Assembly: GCA_001803705.1 (NCBI GenBank)
Contig: MHDY01000218.1
Location: 1-11,665 of the forward strand
DNA from: Nitrospirae bacterium GWC2_56_14
Lineage (GTDB): Bacteria > Nitrospirota > UBA9217
Direction of reading: 5' to 3'
DNA length: 11,665 nt
A program made the translations under genes and the position numbers. Shown here piece after piece: positions 6,013 through 11,665 of this stretch. The notes beneath the pieces are model-generated. The model was not told where the DNA came from and ran no database searches. It was given only the letters and a program-made list of their open reading frames with translations. Positions within the stretch are counted from its first letter, which is position 1. Every line of letters starts with the position of its first letter.

Positions 6013-6117
6013 TTAAAGAAGTACCTGTCTCGGCCACAATGATTCGCATTCATAGGCCGTAGTGGGATGCAATACACCTCTTCCACCTTTCCTGGACCGC
6101 TCCATCCCAACAAATCC
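6013..6117. other. Non-coding stretch between repeat array and accA promoter
   Basis: No credible gene is seen. It holds an inverted repeat TGGGATG (6063-6069) / CATCCCA (6103-6109), directly upstream of the accA -35 box, and a CGGCC...GGCCG pair around 6033-6062 with an inner AATG/CATT stem. Either could be a regulatory site, but nothing in the sequence proves it. Confidence 0.35.
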
Positions 6118-6146
6118 TTGACAATACATGCTCAATATCCGATAAT
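6118..6146 (+). promoter_or_regulatory. Sigma70-type promoter of accA
   Basis: A perfect TTGACA (6118-6123) is followed after 17 bases by GATAAT (6141-6146). The expected start near 6153 gives a leader of about 66 bases to the TTG start codon at 6219. Confidence 0.75.
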
Positions 6147-6218
6147 ATGCCCCTTAATTGAAAGAAGTATGTAGCGTTGCTGATGCGCCCTGTTTTTACC
6201 GGGTTGGAGGAGTACGAT

Positions 6219-7178
6219 TTGGCGCAGGAATATCTTGAATTTGAAAAGCCCATCGCTGAACTTGAAAAGAAGATAGAGGAGCTTACCCTTTTTACCTCGA
6301 ACGGGAACATCGACCTCGAGGAAGAGATCCTCAAGCTGCATAAAAAGTCGGACCAACTGCGCGCCGAGATCTACTCCCGGCTGACCCCCTGGCAGAAGGT
6401 CCAGATCTCCCGCCATCCGAACCGGCCCTATACGCTGGATTACATCGAGGCCATGCTCACGGATTTTGTGGAGATGCATGGCGACCGCGGTTTTGCCGAC
6501 GATCCCGCGATCGTCTGCGGCATGGCGAAGCTCGACACCATGCCGGTCGTTATCATCGGCCACCAGAAGGGTCGGACCCTGAAGGAGCGGATGTTCCGAA
6601 ACTTCGGCCAGCCGAACCCCGAGGGCTATCGCAAGGCCCTGCGCCTCATGGAGTTCGCCGAAAAGTTCAAGAAACCGATCATCACGCTCATCGATACCCA
6701 GGGAGCCGCCCCGGGCATCGGCGCAGAAGAGCGCGGACAGGGTGAATCGATCGCCAGAAACCTGTATGTCATGTCGAGTTTGAAGGTACCCATCGTCACG
6801 GTGGTGATCGGAGAAGGCGGGAGCGGCGGAGCGCTTGCATTGGGAGTGGCGGACCGGGTGCTTATGCTGGAGCACTCTACTTACTCGGTCATCTCTCCGG
6901 AAGGCTGTGCCGCGATCCTCTGGAATAACGGCTCAAAAGCAAGCGAGGCAGCGGAGCTCCTTAAGATCACTGCACAGGACCTTTTTCAGATGAAAGTGAT
7001 CGACGAGGTCGTGGAAGAGCCTATCGGCGGCGCGCACCGCGATCCCCGTCGGGCTGCCGAACTGTTAAAGGAAGCGGTCTTGCGAAATATGGCTGAGATC
7101 AGGAATCTGCCTCCTGACGAGATCGTGAAGATGCGTTATGAGAAGTTCAGACGGCTGGGGACCTTCGATCAGATCTGA
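6219..7178 (+). CDS. accA: Acetyl-CoA carboxylase, carboxyltransferase subunit alpha
   Basis: Forms with AccD the carboxyltransferase that moves CO2 from biotin on AccB to acetyl-CoA, making malonyl-CoA for fatty-acid synthesis in the cytoplasm. The start is placed at a TTG (6219) because a perfect GGAGGAG (6206-6212) lies 6 bases upstream. The resulting 319-residue protein also opens like AccA (EYLEFEKPIAELEKKIEEL) and has the Escherichia coli length. In-frame TTG 6177 and ATG 6183 would add 14 or 12 residues with weaker ribosome sites. Further hallmarks are YTLDYIEAMLTDFVEMHGDRGFADD, GHQKGR, and GEGGSGGALALGVADRVLMLEHSTYSVISPEGCAAILW, the oxyanion-hole and CoA-binding region. It has its own promoter, and no accD is visible nearby. 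The final codons fall in a perfect 14-bp palindrome, GATCAGATCTGATC (7167-7180). Confidence 0.95.
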   Translation: MAQEYLEFEKPIAELEKKIEELTLFTSNGNIDLEEEILKLHKKSDQLRAEIYSRLTPWQKVQISRHPNRPYTLDYIEAMLTDFVEMHGDRGFADDPAIVCGMAKLDTMPVVIIGHQKGRTLKERMFRNFGQPNPEGYRKALRLMEFAEKFKKPIITLIDTQGAAPGIGAEERGQGESIARNLYVMSSLKVPIVTVVIGEGGSGGALALGVADRVLMLEHSTYSVISPEGCAAILWNNGSKASEAAELLKITAQDLFQMKVIDEVVEEPIGGAHRDPRRAAELLKEAVLRNMAEIRNLPPDEIVKMRYEKFRRLGTFDQI

Positions 7179-7182
7179 TCAA

Positions 7183-7205
7183 TCAGGTTGATAGGCTGAA
7201 GGTTG
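7183..7205 (+). repeat. Short dispersed repeat, copy A
   Basis: TCAGGTTGATAGGCTGAAGG starts at 7183, 5 bases after the accA stop. It resembles the repeat at 7621 in the same orientation and the repeat at 7699-7729 inverted (18 of 20 bases). Copies A and B bracket the Roadblock gene. Confidence 0.55.
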
Positions 7206-7233
7206 TTGCCGTAAACGCCGGGGATAGGATTGG

Positions 7234-7587
7234 TCAGGAAATTTCGACAGCCAGTTCGTTAACAGCGATTTTGAGGCCGGCCATGGCGCTATGAATGTTG
7301 GCGTAAGGCGATAGCAGGAGCAGCAGGCAGTAGTCGTCCAGAACCGGCGCCATAAGCTGGTTCCCCTCGTCCAGTGAAAAAAGCACGGCATGCACGGTCC
7401 CCAGGCCAAGCCGGTCGGTGATCGCTTTGATATGGTCAAGCTGTATTTCCTTCCACGCGCCGATCAACCTGACATCGACGGCAACCCCCCCGGATTGAGC
7501 GATCGACTCGCCGTCCATATCCAGAAAAATCGCCGCCTGCGCCCCGTCCACCGACGTAATAAGCCTACCCAGGATCTTTTCCAGCAC
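7234..7587 (-). CDS. Roadblock/LC7-domain protein (MglB-like)
   Basis: A 117-residue protein with the Roadblock/LC7 fold pattern: an amphipathic first helix (MLEKILGRLITSVDGA), strand AAIFLDMDGESIAQSG, a middle helix, strands AVLFSLDEGNQLMAPVLDDYCLLLLLSP, and a C-terminal helix HSAMAGLKIAVNELAVEI. Family members dimerise and often act as partners or GAPs of small Ras-like GTPases such as MglA. No GTPase gene is nearby, so the partner is unknown. The start is a GTG at 7587 with GGGGAG 4 bases upstream; a slightly later start is possible. It is convergent with accA and separated from the dgkA-PAP2 gene by 146 bp of repeat, and I see no strong promoter for it. Base use looks like its neighbours. 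The assignment rests on fold pattern, not on a diagnostic catalytic motif. Confidence 0.78.
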   Translation of the reverse strand: MLEKILGRLITSVDGAQAAIFLDMDGESIAQSGGVAVDVRLIGAWKEIQLDHIKAITDRLGLGTVHAVLFSLDEGNQLMAPVLDDYCLLLLLSPYANIHSAMAGLKIAVNELAVEIS

Positions 7588-7620
7588 CAGACTCCCCTTT
7601 CGTTCTCGTTGAGTACCTGA

Positions 7621-7660
7621 TCAGGTTGAAGGCTGCAAGACTGAAGGCTGAAGGTAAAAC
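7621..7660 (+). repeat. Short dispersed repeat, copy B
   Basis: Begins TCAGGTTGAAGGCTG and contains the sub-repeat ACTGAAGGCTGAAGGTAAA. Together with copy C it forms an imperfect inverted repeat spanning 7621-7729. Its outer TCAGGT and inner GAAGGTAAA match the complement of copy C. Confidence 0.55.
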
Positions 7661-7698
7661 AAGGTGTCTGACCATTTTGTTCGGATTTCCCCGTATGA

Positions 7699-7729
7699 TT
7701 TACCTTCGGACTTCAGCCTATCCACCTGA
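7699..7729 (-). repeat. Short dispersed repeat, copy C (inverted)
   Basis: The complement of this stretch begins TCAGGTGGATAGGCTGAAG and ends GAAGGTAAA. On the minus strand it begins 4 bases after the TAG of the dgkA-PAP2 gene. The palindrome formed with copy B could give a long RNA hairpin ending that operon. Confidence 0.55.
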
Positions 7730-7733
7730 ACAG

Positions 7734-8441
7734 CTAACTGAAGATCACAAAGAACAACGCGGTCAAACCTGCGCCGATGCCCGCCCCGGCAAGCACTTCG
7801 ATGGGTCGATGGATCCCCGAAGACCATCTGCTCCAGCTGACCATCAGGGCAAGGATGAACGTAAGGACGGCGACCGGCAGACTGCCCGTCAGATAGACCG
7901 CGGCAGCCCAGATCGAAAACGATACCGCCGCATGTCCGCTTGGCATGCCCCCGTGGAGCGGATCGCCTTTGCCGAGCAGCGCCTTAATGAAAATAACGAC
8001 AATGACGACCACCGCCAGCGATACAAATGCGATAACATCATTGGGTGCTTTCTGCAAATGCCACTGACCGCGTGCGATGGCAGCGGTCAGGGCCGGATAC
8101 AGGATGAGGTATGCCAGCGTGAGCGCCCCGAACGACGCCAGGAGCACGACTCCGGCTGCGATGTCCTTGGCGATCTTGGCGAGCGGATGAAAGGTGTCCG
8201 AGATCATGTTGACGGTGACCTCGATGGCGGTGTTTAGCATTTCCGTGGCCAGCACGAGAATGATCGCCATGCACAGAAGAATGAATTCGATGCGGGTTAT
8301 GCTCAAGCCGAGGCCCAGGACAAGCGTAACCAGCGCCGCGAAAAGATGGTAGCGCATATGGCGCTGCGTCTTGACCGAGTAGATAATGCCTTCGATCGCA
8401 TGGCTCGCGCTCTGCATCCATGACTTGGACCGCCACTTCAT
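7734..8441 (-). CDS. DgkA-type lipid kinase fused to PAP2 phosphatase domain
   Basis: A 235-residue integral membrane protein with two enzyme domains. The N-terminal half (about 1-120) is a DgkA-type kinase. Its signature ATEMLNTAIE (65-74) supplies the conserved Glu67, Asn70 and Glu74, followed by HPLAKIAKDIAAGVVLLAS and three membrane helices. It should phosphorylate diacylglycerol or undecaprenol. The C-terminal half (about 135-235) is a PAP2 phosphatase with GGMPSGHAA (His170) and SRWSSGIHRP (Arg205, His211). The usual first PAP2 motif K-x6-RP is degraded (KALLGKGDP), and the Asp normally a few residues after the last His is replaced by Glu215. The ATG overlaps the ybeY stop as ATGA, with AGAGG 8 bases upstream. 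A role in recycling undecaprenyl phosphate or phosphatidate is likely; which reaction dominates is unknown. Confidence 0.88.
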   Translation of the reverse strand: MKWRSKSWMQSASHAIEGIIYSVKTQRHMRYHLFAALVTLVLGLGLSITRIEFILLCMAIILVLATEMLNTAIEVTVNMISDTFHPLAKIAKDIAAGVVLLASFGALTLAYLILYPALTAAIARGQWHLQKAPNDVIAFVSLAVVVIVVIFIKALLGKGDPLHGGMPSGHAAVSFSIWAAAVYLTGSLPVAVLTFILALMVSWSRWSSGIHRPIEVLAGAGIGAGLTALFFVIFS

Positions 8442-8875
8442 GTGCGCAGCCTCTTGAGCAGGCTTCGCTCCTTCATGTGCATGCTCCGGGCATGGGCCGC
8501 GCCGCGTTCGTGGTCGTAGCCGATCAGGTGCAGGAGGCCATGGACCAGCAGGCGCTCCAGTTCCTGCTGAAGCGTAAGGCCTGCATCAACAGCCTGCCGC
8601 CCGGCTGTCGGCACTGATATGACGATATCCCCGAGCATGTTCGGCTGGACCTTGTTAAAACGCCCTTCCTGCAGTGCGAAGGAAAGAACATCGGTGGTCC
8701 TGTCCTTGCCCCGATACTGCTGGTTGAGCGTGCGCATGGCGCGATCGCCCACAAAAAGCACGCTCAGTTCGGCATCAGGAAGGTCGAGTGTCCCCAACAG
8801 TTTCGTGAGCTGCGCTTTTAGCTTTGTTGCCGCCAGCTTTTGTTTCCTCTGATTGTTTTTTATCCGGATGATCAT
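8438..8875 (-). CDS. ybeY: Endoribonuclease YbeY
   Basis: A zinc-dependent single-strand endoribonuclease involved in 16S rRNA 3'-end maturation and ribosome quality control in the cytoplasm. The 145 residues match the family's length. The metal site HGLLHLIGYDH gives His112, His116 and His122 (H-x3-H-x5-H). NQQYRGKDRTTDVLSF (51-66) is the other hallmark of the UPF0054 family. The start at 8875 (MIIRIKNNQRK) is preferred because the first 35 residues follow the family fold and GGGAG lies about 11 bases upstream. This makes the gene overlap the 3' end of the HD-protein gene by 101 bases in a different frame, much longer than the 4-base overlap with the next gene. It sits in the common phoH-HD-ybeY-dgkA order. 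Confidence 0.95.
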   Translation of the reverse strand: MIIRIKNNQRKQKLAATKLKAQLTKLLGTLDLPDAELSVLFVGDRAMRTLNQQYRGKDRTTDVLSFALQEGRFNKVQPNMLGDIVISVPTAGRQAVDAGLTLQQELERLLVHGLLHLIGYDHERGAAHARSMHMKERSLLKRLRT

Positions 8876-10568
8876 TTCGTTTTCTTTCTCCCGGGAACTC
8901 CATCCCGGGATAGTCTATCCGATGATGGAAGATCCCGTTCAGGGTGAGGTTGAAGCTCTTTGAGATCTCCCGCAGGTTCTTGAGCGTCAGATCGCAGGCA
9001 CTGAGCTGGTCATCGAGGAAAATGCGGGTGATGACACTGTTCGTCAGCGCCTGGATGCGCTGGGGCGTGGGGTCGTCGAGGGTCCGGGAAGCGGCTTCGA
9101 CCGCGTCGGACAGCATCACGATGGCCGCCACTTTCGTGCGCGGCCTCGGACCGGGATAGCGGTAGTCCTCCTCGGTGATCCTGGCATAGGGCTGCTGCTC
9201 TTTTGCTTTCTGGTAAAAATAGGTGATGAGCGACGTTCCATGATGCTGATGGATGATGTCGATGAGGGCCCCGGGCAGGTTATGTTCACGGGCCACATCA
9301 ACGCCGTCCTTTACGTGCGATGCAATGATGAGGCTGCTCATGGACGGCATGAGCCGGTTGTGTTTGTTGTCCTTGGGGTGCTGGTTCTCGATGAAATATT
9401 CGGGTTTCCTGATCTTCCCCACATCATGGTAATAGGCGCCTACGCGGGCGAGCAGTGGATTTTCGCCGATGGCCTCGGCCGCCGCTTCAGCCAGGTTGCC
9501 GATAAGGATACTGTGATGATAGGTGCCGGGGGTGGTGTAAACCAGTTTTTTGAGGAGCGGCTGGTTCGGCTCGAGGAGTTCCAGGAGCTTGATATCGGTG
9601 GCGATGTCGAATACCGCTTCGAAAAAAGGCAGAGTTGCCGACACGATCATGGCAACGGCAATGGCCCCCAGGAAACCGGCGCTCATATCGTAGAGGCCGC
9701 GCGTCAGGAGCTCTCCCTTGTAAAAATCGATCCCGGCGATGGCGATCATATTCACCAGCGCGGTCAGTGCGCCTGCCCTGAGCACTGCAGTCCGCTTTTT
9801 GCATTGGATGACCGAAAGCGCAGCAACAATGCTTCCCAGAAAATAGTACAGCGGGATAAAGGGGTCGCCTTGAAACGAGATGCCGAGCAGGATACTGACC
9901 AGGAAAGAGAAACCCAGGGCCAGGTGGAAATCCAGCAGCAGGCTGACCAGCATGGCGCCGGCAGTGACGGGAAGGGCAAATCCGATCGTGGCCGGTTCAA
10001 GCTGCAGTTTGTCGGCTACGAGGATCAGAATATGCTTTGAGAACTGGGCAAGGGTCACGGTCGTAAGCAGCAAAAAAGCGAGCAGGAACATTTTCCTGGT
10101 GTCTGCAATAAGGGCCGGCCGGTATCGCTTGATATCGCGGTAAAAAAGGTAGAACATCAGCAGGAACAAGAGGCTCAGCCCGCCGTAGGCGCTCAACCTG
10201 GCCCCTGCTCCCTCCCGGCGGGCGATCTCTTCCAGTGCCCGGGCCGCTTTTTCGGTGACCCGGTGGCCGGCCTGGACCAGGACCTCGCCCTTTTCCACGG
10301 AAAAGGAGACCAGGGCCTGGTCTGGACCCAGGTACTCAAGGGACAGGGCATGAGGAGCCACGATAGCACCTGGAGCAATGTCCCCCTGCCGGAGGTGCTG
10401 CATGCGGGGGATCAGTATGATCGCGAGCAGCAGGGCGGTAAGGGCGGCGAGGCTGATGTTCAGGAAACGCACGGACCGTTTGAGCTCCTGCGGCGCGTCA
10501 TCCTTTTCCGTGTCCTGGGTCCGGACCTTGGGGAGCAGTTTCAGGGAGGTATCATGCTTGGGGTTCAT
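8775..10568 (-). CDS. 7TM HD-domain phosphodiesterase (PgpH-like HDIG protein)
   Basis: A polytopic membrane hydrolase of the 7TMR-HD family; the Listeria member PgpH degrades cyclic di-AMP. The start at 10568 (MNPKHDTSLK) is chosen for GAGG 6 bases upstream, giving 597 residues and a 17-base overlap with phoH. The more upstream ATG at 10631 would overlap by 80 bases and adds an Arg/Ser-rich stretch. Order: cytoplasmic tail, TM1 (about 35-56), a short external segment of about 70 residues, several helices (127-325), then a cytosolic HD domain. HD residues: TYHHSI (350-355), YHDVGK with His381-Asp382, HQHHG (440-444) and SDAVEA with Asp488. The external part keeps only the beginning and end of the 7TMR-HDED domain. 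The lysine-rich C-terminal tail is encoded within the ybeY overlap. The substrate is inferred from family only. Confidence 0.88.
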   Translation of the reverse strand: MNPKHDTSLKLLPKVRTQDTEKDDAPQELKRSVRFLNISLAALTALLLAIILIPRMQHLRQGDIAPGAIVAPHALSLEYLGPDQALVSFSVEKGEVLVQAGHRVTEKAARALEEIARREGAGARLSAYGGLSLLFLLMFYLFYRDIKRYRPALIADTRKMFLLAFLLLTTVTLAQFSKHILILVADKLQLEPATIGFALPVTAGAMLVSLLLDFHLALGFSFLVSILLGISFQGDPFIPLYYFLGSIVAALSVIQCKKRTAVLRAGALTALVNMIAIAGIDFYKGELLTRGLYDMSAGFLGAIAVAMIVSATLPFFEAVFDIATDIKLLELLEPNQPLLKKLVYTTPGTYHHSILIGNLAEAAAEAIGENPLLARVGAYYHDVGKIRKPEYFIENQHPKDNKHNRLMPSMSSLIIASHVKDGVDVAREHNLPGALIDIIHQHHGTSLITYFYQKAKEQQPYARITEEDYRYPGPRPRTKVAAIVMLSDAVEAASRTLDDPTPQRIQALTNSVITRIFLDDQLSACDLTLKNLREISKSFNLTLNGIFHHRIDYPGMEFPGERKRNDHPDKKQSEETKAGGNKAKSAAHETVGDTRPS

Positions 10569-11526
10569 CGTCAGCCTCGTATTTCTCGTATGCCTTGATG
10601 ATCTGCTGGACAAGCTTGTGACGTACGACATCGCGGTTCGTAAAATAGACGAACCGGATGCCCTCGACGTTTTCCAGTATTTTCTGGACTTCGATCAGCC
10701 CCGAGTTCTTATTGTTCGGAAGGTCGATCTGGGTAATGTCGCCGGTGACCACGGTTTTCGAGTTGAATCCCAGGCGGGTAAGGAACATCTTCATCTGCTC
10801 CGACGTGGTGTTCTGCGCCTCATCGAGGATAATGAACGAATCGTTGAGCGTGCGGCCGCGCATGAAGGCCAGCGGAGCGATCTCGATGTCCCCCCGTTCC
10901 ACCAGCGTATTCGCTTTTTCTGTATCGATCATGTCGTAGAGCGCATCGTAGAGGGGGCGAAGGTAGGGATTGATCTTTTCATAGAGATCGCCGGGCAGGA
11001 ACCCGAGCTTTTCGCCTGCCTCGACGGCCGGGCGGACGAGGATGATCCTGCTCACTTCCCGCCGCAGCAGGGCGGAAACAGCAGTGGCCATGGCAAGGTA
11101 GGTTTTGCCGGTCCCCGCCGGTCCGATGCCGAAAACAACATCGTGCTGCTTGATGGCCTCGACGTAGGCGCGTTGTGCCTCGTTCTTCGGGGCCACCGGC
11201 CGTTTATTGCTCGACACGGGGATGGTCTTTTGAAAGATCTCCTTCAAGCCTGCCGAGGGATTGGCGGAAAAAGCGCGGATAGCGGCGTGAACATCATCAC
11301 GGTGAACAATAATTCCCCGGGAGAGCATGTCAGCGAGCTGCCTGATGAGAAGCTCTACCTGGGCGACGGGCTCTTCCTCTCCTTCGATCTGAAGCTTGTT
11401 GCCCCGGGCGGTCAGAACCACCCCATAGGCATTTTCAATCAGCCTGAGATTCTTATCAAGGTCGCCGAAAAGGCTCGGCAATGACGTTGTGTCGTCTATG
11501 ATCACATGTGCGGCGGTATTTTTCAT
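10552..11526 (-). CDS. phoH: PhoH-like ATPase
   Basis: A cytoplasmic P-loop ATPase of the PhoH/YbeZ family, linked to RNA metabolism and often a partner of YbeY. The 324 residues are typical. An N-terminal KH-like segment (about 1-75) is followed by the helicase-like ATPase core: Walker A GPAGTGKT (135-142, Lys141), VRPAVEAGEKLGFLPGD, and Walker B FIILDEAQN (231-239, Asp235-Glu236). Then come TGDITQIDLP and YFTNRDVVRH near the end. It is the first gene of the block that continues into the HD protein, ybeY and dgkA-PAP2, all overlapping, so they are very likely co-transcribed. The ATG at 11526 has no clear Shine-Dalgarno; a perfect palindrome GGCCCGGGCC lies just upstream in the leader. Confidence 0.95.
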   Translation of the reverse strand: MKNTAAHVIIDDTTSLPSLFGDLDKNLRLIENAYGVVLTARGNKLQIEGEEEPVAQVELLIRQLADMLSRGIIVHRDDVHAAIRAFSANPSAGLKEIFQKTIPVSSNKRPVAPKNEAQRAYVEAIKQHDVVFGIGPAGTGKTYLAMATAVSALLRREVSRIILVRPAVEAGEKLGFLPGDLYEKINPYLRPLYDALYDMIDTEKANTLVERGDIEIAPLAFMRGRTLNDSFIILDEAQNTTSEQMKMFLTRLGFNSKTVVTGDITQIDLPNNKNSGLIEVQKILENVEGIRFVYFTNRDVVRHKLVQQIIKAYEKYEADDEPQA

Positions 11527-11580
11527 GAGATGCAGGCCCGGGCCGCTCGCAACAACCGCAGCCTCGCTTCCCGTGAGAGA

Positions 11581-11609
11581 ATTGTAACACTCTGAAAAAT
11601 CAAAGTCAA
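11581..11609 (-). promoter_or_regulatory. Sigma70-type promoter of the phoH operon
   Basis: On the minus strand TTGACT (11609-11604), a 17-base spacer and TACAAT (11586-11581) form a strong vegetative promoter. The start near 11574 leaves a leader of about 48 bases. A second ATTGACTTT occurs about 40 bases further upstream without an obvious -10 partner. No gene is visible from here to the window end. Confidence 0.7.
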
Positions 11610-11665
11610 TTTCACTTTACGGTCCAGTCGTTATTTCCTTAAAAGTCAATGCCGCGCTGTGCGGG

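Noticed and set aside
5608..6062. Two plus-strand open frames running through the tRNA and the tandem repeats
   Set aside because: They read through a tRNA gene, two terminators and G-rich repeat. The peptide is low-complexity and its repetition reflects the DNA repeat, not a protein.
6169..6174. Start-stop mini-ORF ATG-TAG in the accA leader
   Set aside because: The purine-rich stretch before it is only 1 base away, too close to serve as a ribosome site; likely chance.
7167..7180. Perfect palindrome GATCAGATCTGATC at the accA stop as a terminator
   Set aside because: It has no loop and no T tract and partly encodes the last codons. It could be a chance cluster of GATC sites; mentioned only as a sequence oddity.
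10378..11484. Long plus-strand open frame opposite phoH, and similar ones at 2207-3448 and 9240-10040
   Set aside because: Each lies antisense to a confident gene with intact catalytic motifs, has no plausible ribosome site and no recognisable domain.

Overview
The window looks like chromosomal DNA of a Gram-negative bacterium with moderately high GC. LPS-type sugar genes (a heptose-phosphate kinase and a family-9 glycosyltransferase) indicate an outer membrane. The block phoH / membrane HD hydrolase / ybeY / dgkA and a Geobacter-like YbeY N-terminus suggest a Desulfuromonadota-type (old Deltaproteobacteria) or Nitrospirota relative. That placement is inferred from remembered families, not from a search.

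Layout. (1) 1-5093, minus strand, read right to left: a surface-sugar operon of GT9 heptosyltransferase-like protein, DUF3108 exported protein, HldE/RfaE1-type heptose-7-phosphate kinase, UDP-glucose 6-dehydrogenase and UDP-glucuronate decarboxylase (cut by the window start). It opens with a near-consensus promoter lying so close to the first ATG that the transcript should be almost leaderless. The first three genes overlap; the last two are 1 bp apart; a 154-bp gap with a large imperfect palindrome separates the halves. (2) 5094-5710, plus strand: a small 8-Cys ferredoxin with its own promoter and hairpin, then tRNA-Leu(UAA) with promoter and terminator. (3) 5693-6012: the most unusual feature, a tandem duplication of an exactly 157-bp unit that begins inside the 3' end of the tRNA gene. 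It carries the terminator and a G-rich module with two further hairpins. (4) 6118-7178, plus: promoter and accA (carboxyltransferase alpha subunit), whose start is best placed at a TTG behind a strong Shine-Dalgarno. (5) 7179-7733: a small Roadblock/LC7 protein on the minus strand, bracketed by copies of a short repeat. (6) 7734-11526, minus: the overlapping block phoH, HD-domain membrane phosphodiesterase, ybeY and a DgkA-PAP2 fusion, driven from a promoter at 11581-11609.

How the genes fit together. Region 1 supplies and transfers sugars for LPS core or capsule: heptose activation, UDP-GlcA and UDP-xylose synthesis, and a glycosyltransferase. Region 6 combines RNA and ribosome maintenance (PhoH, YbeY), probable cyclic-dinucleotide turnover (HD protein) and lipid-carrier phosphorylation chemistry (DgkA-PAP2). 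AccA is the committed step of fatty-acid synthesis. No transposase, integrase, CRISPR array or phage gene was seen.
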